This document shows positions 59,892-64,000 of a DNA stretch of 64,000 bases, one piece after another; within the stretch, counting starts at the first letter, position 1, and each line of letters begins with the position of its first letter. The translations under genes and the position numbers were made by a program. The DNA comes from Chromobacterium haemolyticum. GTDB taxonomy: Bacteria; Pseudomonadota; Gammaproteobacteria; Burkholderiales; Chromobacteriaceae. The stretch covers positions 1 through 64,000 of the forward strand of contig NZ_MUKU01000012.1 of NCBI RefSeq assembly GCF_002081825.1, written 5' to 3'. Under the pieces are notes generated by a model. It was not told the origin of the DNA. It worked only from the letters and a program-made list of their open reading frames with translations, and searched no databases.

Positions 59892-61143
59892 ACTGGAAAA
59901 GCAGCTGCTGGAGGCGCTGAAAGAACTGCGGGATGCATATCAGGAATTCATGGGGCTGCCCGCCGTTAAGGCCAACGCCGCCATCGCAGCCGCCGCGCGC
60001 CTGGCAGACAAGGTCGCACAGCCAGAGTCGTCTGCAGCACTGACAGTATGGTATGGAAGCATGCCGGAATCGAATGGCAAGGCCAACTGGACGGCGATTC
60101 TTCATCGCAAAGATGGCTGCTTGTCGGAAGGCTTCACACTTGAACGGTCTGAGTATCCGGGCCGCGTTCGTTACGAGGCAGACCGCGTTCGCTATCTGAT
60201 CGGCGAGTTGGAAATTGAGCCCAGCATTCTGGATTACGACGGGAGTCAGCACAGCGGCTATGTAAACCATCAGCCCGCCATCGCCCAGCTGGCGGCCGTG
60301 CCGGAGGAGTGGCGTGAGTTTATCGAATGCGTATCTAAACAAGAGCCTGAAAAGCCGGACTACTGGTCTTCGTGCGGACAATGCGCTCGCAACATTGATC
60401 GTGCCGAAGACCTGATCGCCGCCGCGCCGGTGCCGGCCCAGGTCGAACAGCGGGCGCCGGGTAGTCCAGGCAAGCGCGCTTGGTTCCGTCAAGCCAGTGA
60501 GTTCGGCCCGTGGATCGAGTGCGCGCACGATCACCCCGATGCTGTGCTGTTCCAAGAGGCCGGCGCCACGCCGGCAACCGGTAAGGATTCCTTACAGGTT
60601 CAAGACGAGCCGCCCGTGCCGGGCAGCGGTCGCGGCGTCATGTTCATTGATTTCTTGTCGGCGCAGGCGGCCAAGGCCGGGCACAAAGAATTGGCGGCTG
60701 AACTGCAGGCCGCGATCCGCGCCGCCGGCGAGACGGGTATCCAAGGCTTGCCGGCGCCAGGCGAGCCAGCCTGCCATATCGCCGAGGCCAGCGACGAAGA
60801 AGTGGCCATCGCCTGCACGCCGGCGCAGCGCCTGCTGCTGAGGGAAGGAATGCAGCTCTATGCCGCGCCGGTGGCTGGTGGGGCGATACAAGTCCGCAAG
60901 CTCGGGATATTCGGCAAGGTGTATGACGACCCGCAGGAAAAGCGCGCCTACACGTATGCTGATCAGCCGCATAACGTGGCGGCGTGGAGGCTTGGCCGCG
61001 CGGCCGCCAACGTCTCTGCGGGTGGCGACCATATAGACCGTGGGCTTTCTCTCCTGGCCTCGCTCCAGGCAGAAGGCTTTGGCGTGTTTGAGATGGCCGA
61101 CGATTCGCTGGCGGCCGGACCGCAGGAAGGCGGCGAGGCATGA
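59884..61143 (+). CDS. Modular phage protein of unknown function (419 aa)
   Basis: From ATG 59884 (MTELEKQLLEALKELRDAYQ). A helical lead is followed by several small modules joined by Ala/Pro linkers (AAAPVPAQVEQRAPGSPG), with an AHDHPDAVLFQEAGATPATG repeat-like region. It ends in the recurring GGEA motif used at later gene junctions. Confidence 0.5.
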   Translation: MTELEKQLLEALKELRDAYQEFMGLPAVKANAAIAAAARLADKVAQPESSAALTVWYGSMPESNGKANWTAILHRKDGCLSEGFTLERSEYPGRVRYEADRVRYLIGELEIEPSILDYDGSQHSGYVNHQPAIAQLAAVPEEWREFIECVSKQEPEKPDYWSSCGQCARNIDRAEDLIAAAPVPAQVEQRAPGSPGKRAWFRQASEFGPWIECAHDHPDAVLFQEAGATPATGKDSLQVQDEPPVPGSGRGVMFIDFLSAQAAKAGHKELAAELQAAIRAAGETGIQGLPAPGEPACHIAEASDEEVAIACTPAQRLLLREGMQLYAAPVAGGAIQVRKLGIFGKVYDDPQEKRAYTYADQPHNVAAWRLGRAAANVSAGGDHIDRGLSLLASLQAEGFGVFEMADDSLAAGPQEGGEA

Positions 61144-61355
61144 AGATCAAACTCGGTGATAAGGTCGTGACGCGGCTTCCACCGGTTGAGTTCGACACCG
61201 GCTATGACACCCTGCAATCCAAAGTAGCTGCCGCCGGCCGGAGGCACGCGCTCAGCGGCGGTAGCATCAACGATTGCCCCTGGTCCAACGGCGTCACGGC
61301 GGAATGGTGGCGCGCTGGATTTGCGAGCGCAGCAGTGAAAGGGGGCGAGGCATGA
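61140..61355 (+). CDS. RMF/CrpP-like small protein
   Basis: 71 aa. A lead (KIKLGDKVVTRLPPVEFDTG) is followed by AAGRRHALSGGSINDCPWSN and GVTAEWWRAGFASA, which follow the ribosome-modulation-factor pattern (G-x-A-G...CP-[YW]...W..G[WF]). Such proteins can bind ribosomes, and a related phage-borne group has been linked to quinolone tolerance. It ends AAVKGGEA. Confidence 0.55.
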   Translation: MKIKLGDKVVTRLPPVEFDTGYDTLQSKVAAAGRRHALSGGSINDCPWSNGVTAEWWRAGFASAAVKGGEA

Positions 61356-61579
61356 GCCTGAACAACGGAACAGCACGGCAAGGACACAAGCTGCTCGACC
61401 TTCCCGAAACGGCATTCGCAGGTTTCCCGCCGGCAGAGATGCAACAGGCCGGCGAGCTGGCGGCGATACGTTACGAACTTGCCGCGCTGCGCGAGGCATT
61501 GCAGCCGCCACGGTCGATCATCATCACCGGGTCCGAGGTGGAGCGGGTGCTGGCGGCGATGAAAGGGGGCGAGGCATGA
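61352..61579 (+). CDS. Small phage protein (75 aa)
   Basis: From ATG 61352, coupled to the previous stop: MSLNNGTARQGHKLLDLPET, then a helical tail ending AAMKGGEA. Unknown. Confidence 0.5.
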   Translation: MSLNNGTARQGHKLLDLPETAFAGFPPAEMQQAGELAAIRYELAALREALQPPRSIIITGSEVERVLAAMKGGEA

Positions 61580-61779
61580 AACCCGTTATCTTGCAGCCGG
61601 CCGTCATGGTCAATGGCGTGCAGTGGAAGCTGTTTGGCGTCGAGTTCGGGACGGCTGACGGTAAGTTTGTCACCTGGATTTACGCCGTTGACCACGGGCA
61701 CGCCGCGCTGATCCTGGACGAGATGAAGGCTTCGGCGAAAGTCTTAGGCGAATTCGGCGGCGCGATTAACGCGAGCTGA
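61576..61779 (+). CDS. Small phage protein (67 aa)
   Basis: ATG 61576 overlaps the previous stop. VMVNGVQWKLFGVEFGTADG and FVTWIYAVDHGHAALILDEM look like a small beta-alpha protein. Unknown. Confidence 0.5.
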   Translation: MKPVILQPAVMVNGVQWKLFGVEFGTADGKFVTWIYAVDHGHAALILDEMKASAKVLGEFGGAINAS

Positions 61780-61794
61780 CGAGAAAGGATGGCA

Positions 61795-62250
61795 ATGATC
61801 ACAAAGGAACAACTGGCTACCGAGGCCACCAACGGCAGAGCTTTCGCTGTGGTGAATGACCTCGTCCACGACCCAGATAGGCATTTCGAGGAACTGCAAC
61901 AGCTTGCGCTGACCATGGCCTGCCACATCGACGGCCAGGCCACCGAATTGGCCGCAATCATCGCCGAGTGGGACGACAATAAAGAGACCCTTAGCACCAC
62001 GCTGGATCTTTGTTTTGCTTTGATCCAGACCTTCAATAGGTTGCATCGCGACGCTGAGCGGTACGCCGCCCTGCGCCATGCGCTGATCAACGTGGACCCG
62101 AAAGGCAACCGCGGGCCTATTGAGATGGCAATCAAGAACCTGGTCCGACAAGTCCACGCTGAGCGCGGGGTGACGGAGCCAACTGAAGACGAGTTCGACG
62201 CGGCCATCGACGCCGCGATGTCCACCCAGGCCGCCACCGAGCGGCCTTAA
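61795..62250 (+). CDS. Phage protein of unknown function (151 aa)
   Basis: From ATG 61795 (MITKEQLATEATNGRAFAVV), preferred over 61789 because GAAAGG is better spaced. All-helical (LALTMACHIDGQATELAAII). A hairpin overlaps its stop. Confidence 0.5.
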   Translation: MITKEQLATEATNGRAFAVVNDLVHDPDRHFEELQQLALTMACHIDGQATELAAIIAEWDDNKETLSTTLDLCFALIQTFNRLHRDAERYAALRHALINVDPKGNRGPIEMAIKNLVRQVHAERGVTEPTEDEFDAAIDAAMSTQAATERP

Positions 62251-62254
62251 TTTT
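62229..62254 (+). terminator. Weak terminator-like hairpin
   Basis: GGCCGC-CACCGA-GCGGCC followed by TTAATTTT. The same stem as at 46520-46540. Confidence 0.45.
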
Positions 62255-62263
62255 GAGGTGACG

Positions 62264-62752
62264 ATGATCCCCGATCAACGTGTTATCCAGCTTGCCGGCG
62301 AGCACGGGCTCGCGTTGTCCGGCGCCGGCGTCCAGGGCACCCGCCTTGCCCTCCTCCAGACCATTCGCTCCGCAGTTGCCGAGTCGGTCCCTACCACGCC
62401 CTTCCATCTGCAGTTGGTCAACGAGATCCGCGACGAGTTGCTGGCCGCTAACGCGCGCGCGGCGCAGCTTGAGCGCGATATCCAGACCCTCCTCCAGATG
62501 ACCGTCGGCGGAGTCCGCTGGCCGGAGGGGCAAGACGCCGCGGCCGTTGCCCACTACATCGCGCAGCTGCGGCAGCAAAACATCCTGGGCGTTGACCAGC
62601 TGAAGCCCGGTAATCGCTATTGGGCACGCTGCGGCCCGCCGATGAAGTGGGCGCTGATCGATGTCAGCAACTTGGAAGGCATCCGCTACGGGATGAAGGA
62701 CTGGGAGTTTGTCGGCCCCGTTCTTCCACCTACGGTTGGCACTGTGGTTTAG
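62264..62752 (+). CDS. Phage protein of unknown function (162 aa)
   Basis: From ATG 62264 (MIPDQRVIQLAGEHGLALSG) with GAGG upstream. A helical N-terminal half, then KPGNRYWARCGPPMKWALID. Last gene before the xis/int block. Confidence 0.5.
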   Translation: MIPDQRVIQLAGEHGLALSGAGVQGTRLALLQTIRSAVAESVPTTPFHLQLVNEIRDELLAANARAAQLERDIQTLLQMTVGGVRWPEGQDAAAVAHYIAQLRQQNILGVDQLKPGNRYWARCGPPMKWALIDVSNLEGIRYGMKDWEFVGPVLPPTVGTVV

Positions 62753-62786
62753 CGCCAACTGGAAACTAGTATTTGACTAATTTTGA

Positions 62787-62808
62787 GACTGCTTCGGCGG
62801 TCTTTTTT
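62787..62808 (+). terminator. Terminator before xis
   Basis: GACTGC-TTCG-GCGGTC followed by TTTTTT; a tight UUCG tetraloop hairpin. Confidence 0.75.
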
Positions 62809-62823
62809 ATTTTGAGGGCAACC

Positions 62824-63108
62824 ATGTATAGGTTCGTCACCATCGAAAGGTTTGCAGAGCAGACCGGATATACGCCGGTTGCCATCAGAACCAAAATCCG
62901 GGACGGCATTTGGAAGGAAGGTGTCGTTTGGAGGAAGGCGCCTGATGATCGGGTGCTGATTGATACGGAGGGTTATCAGGAATGGGTACAGAACGGGAGT
63001 ACGACGGCGTTCGGGCCGCTTCGGCCTCAACGATCGAAATCGATTTCTACTATGCGGGAGAGCGCTGCAGGGAGCGGATCAAGCTACAGCCCACCCCCGC
63101 TAATATGA
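62824..63108 (+). CDS. xis: Excisionase-like protein
   Basis: 94 aa from ATG 62824 (MYRFVTIERFAEQTGYTPVA); a longer frame would cross the terminator. IRTKIRDGIWKEGVVWRKAP and DDRVLIDTEGYQEWV form the winged-helix excisionase pattern that bends DNA to steer integrase toward excision. It overlaps the integrase start by 127 nt, a lambda-like arrangement. Confidence 0.8.
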   Translation: MYRFVTIERFAEQTGYTPVAIRTKIRDGIWKEGVVWRKAPDDRVLIDTEGYQEWVQNGSTTAFGPLRPQRSKSISTMRESAAGSGSSYSPPPLI

Positions 63109-64000
63109 AACGCGCGGCCCAACACCGGGCCGCCGTTTTGATTGCAATTGAGCAAGGTACTTTTGATTACGCAACGACATTTCCGAATTCGAAACGAGCC
63201 TCAACATTGGCGAGAGCGACTTCTGGCAAAATGTTGGCGAGCGACTATTTAGTTATCTGGCTAGAAAAGAAATCATTGACTATTAAGTCAAGCACAATAA
63301 ATGGATATCGGAAAATAATTTACGGCCACTTAATTGCCACCCTCGGCAATGATTCATTGGCCGATGTTTCTCGAAGTTCTCTGAGGGATAAATTCTCCAA
63401 CATCGCCTGCAAGAATAAAACCCTTGCCAATATTCAATCTGTTTTACGGGCCGCATTAACCGATGCACTTGAGGAGGGCTTAATAAGTTCCAATCCAATT
63501 GCAGATTGGACTTACCGAAAGGTCGAGCCACCGAAATTAAGCGATGATATCGATCCGTTCACCTCAGAAGAACAAAACCGCATCTTGCAAGCATGCGAAG
63601 GGCAAGCCCGAAATTTCATTCAGTTTGCTTTCTGGACTGGTCTGCGCACATCTGAAATAGTTGCGCTTGATTGGTCTGATGTCGACTGGACAAGAAAGGT
63701 TATCAAGGTCAATAAGGCCATAACCCAAAAGTCCGGGGAAGCTGAGGACACAAAGACCAGGGCGGGACGAAGGGAGGTGAAGCTTCTCGCCCCTGCTCTA
63801 TCGGCGCTGATAGATCAAAAGCAATTCACCTATCAACAATGGGCGGAGATTTTCCAGAACCCGAACACGGGAGAACGCTGGACCGGAGACCAGCCAATCC
63901 GCAAAACGATGTGGACTCATGTTCTGAAGCTCGCCCATGTTCGTTACCGCTACCCCTATCAAACTCGCCACACCTACGCATCCATGATGTTGTCCGCCGG
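62982..64000 (+). CDS. int: Tyrosine integrase (3' end beyond the window)
   Basis: 339 codons visible from ATG 62982 (MGTEREYDGVRAASASTIEI). An N-terminal arm-type DNA-binding domain (IDFYYAGERCRERIKLQPTP) like DUF3596 of Min27-type integrases is followed by the core-binding SAM-like domain (SSTINGYRKIIYGHLIATLG). The catalytic domain has the first Arg in FWTGLRTSEIVALDW, Lys in KTRAGRREVKL, and the Arg-His box in YQTRHTYASMML. The Tyr nucleophile lies past 64000. It probably acts at the ssrA 3' end. Confidence 0.9.
   Translation, partial: MGTEREYDGVRAASASTIEIDFYYAGERCRERIKLQPTPANMKRAAQHRAAVLIAIEQGTFDYATTFPNSKRASTLARATSGKMLASDYLVIWLEKKSLTIKSSTINGYRKIIYGHLIATLGNDSLADVSRSSLRDKFSNIACKNKTLANIQSVLRAALTDALEEGLISSNPIADWTYRKVEPPKLSDDIDPFTSEEQNRILQACEGQARNFIQFAFWTGLRTSEIVALDWSDVDWTRKVIKVNKAITQKSGEAEDTKTRAGRREVKLLAPALSALIDQKQFTYQQWAEIFQNPNTGERWTGDQPIRKTMWTHVLKLAHVRYRYPYQTRHTYASMMLSA

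Overview
The window looks like a high-GC betaproteobacterial chromosome of the order Neisseriales, most like Chromobacterium. The tmRNA carries the tag ANDETYALAA, which is typical of that order, and codon use is strongly GC-rich. This is inferred from sequence features only; no database was consulted.

Host part (1-8560). It starts with the cut-off beginning of an IS5-like transposase, then a frameshifted uracil-DNA-glycosylase-like gene, a secreted amidohydrolase, a two-gene signalling operon (hybrid histidine kinase, then an HD-GYP response regulator), a two-TM SLATT/DUF4231-like membrane protein between two copies of a ~145-bp inverted-repeat element, and ssrA (tmRNA).

Prophage (about 8541 to beyond 64000). 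A lambdoid, siphovirus-like prophage appears to be integrated at the 3' end of ssrA. Its integrase runs off the right edge, so the right attachment site is not visible. From the left: umuDC-type SOS genes; an SRAP protein and a small membrane protein; lysis genes (spanin pair, endolysin, holin); tail fibre, tail tip and baseplate; tape measure; tail chaperones with a -1 frameshift site; major tail protein; connectors; HK97-type capsid, S49-type protease, portal and terminases; and an HNH nuclease. Apart from umuDC these lie on the minus strand and read from a candidate late promoter near 33.6 kb that is followed by a strong terminator. Upstream of that, also on the minus strand, are the early functions: cro-like gene, CII-like gene, O-like initiator with iteron repeats, P-like loader, RusA and a Q-like protein.

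Control region (38.1-44.2 kb). It holds a cro/cI pair, a second repressor paralogous to CI, a LuxR-type quorum-sensing receptor, an XRE plus ImmA peptidase pair, and two matching three-site operators. OR is at 38.39-38.45 kb and OL at 43.40-43.45 kb. Each carries AAC-N4-GTT, AACC-N3-GGTT and AACC-N2-GGTT palindromes in the same order. A perfect LuxR-like dyad lies in front of a 76-aa gene of unknown function that could be an antirepressor.

Plus-strand early operon (43.8-63.1 kb). After a leader with boxA/hairpin signals come a zinc-finger protein, many small genes, Bet and YqaJ recombination proteins, a fusion of RdgC with a C-terminal FtsK-gamma DNA-reading domain, a helicase-methyltransferase, a C5 methyltransferase with a repeat-built recognition region, an RMF-like protein, excisionase and integrase. 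A moron at 44.6-45.2 kb has a perfect 7-1-7 Fur box upstream.

Most notable: the quorum-sensing receptor wired into the lysogeny switch, the RdgC-FtsK-gamma fusion, the duplicated tripartite operators and the Fur-box moron.
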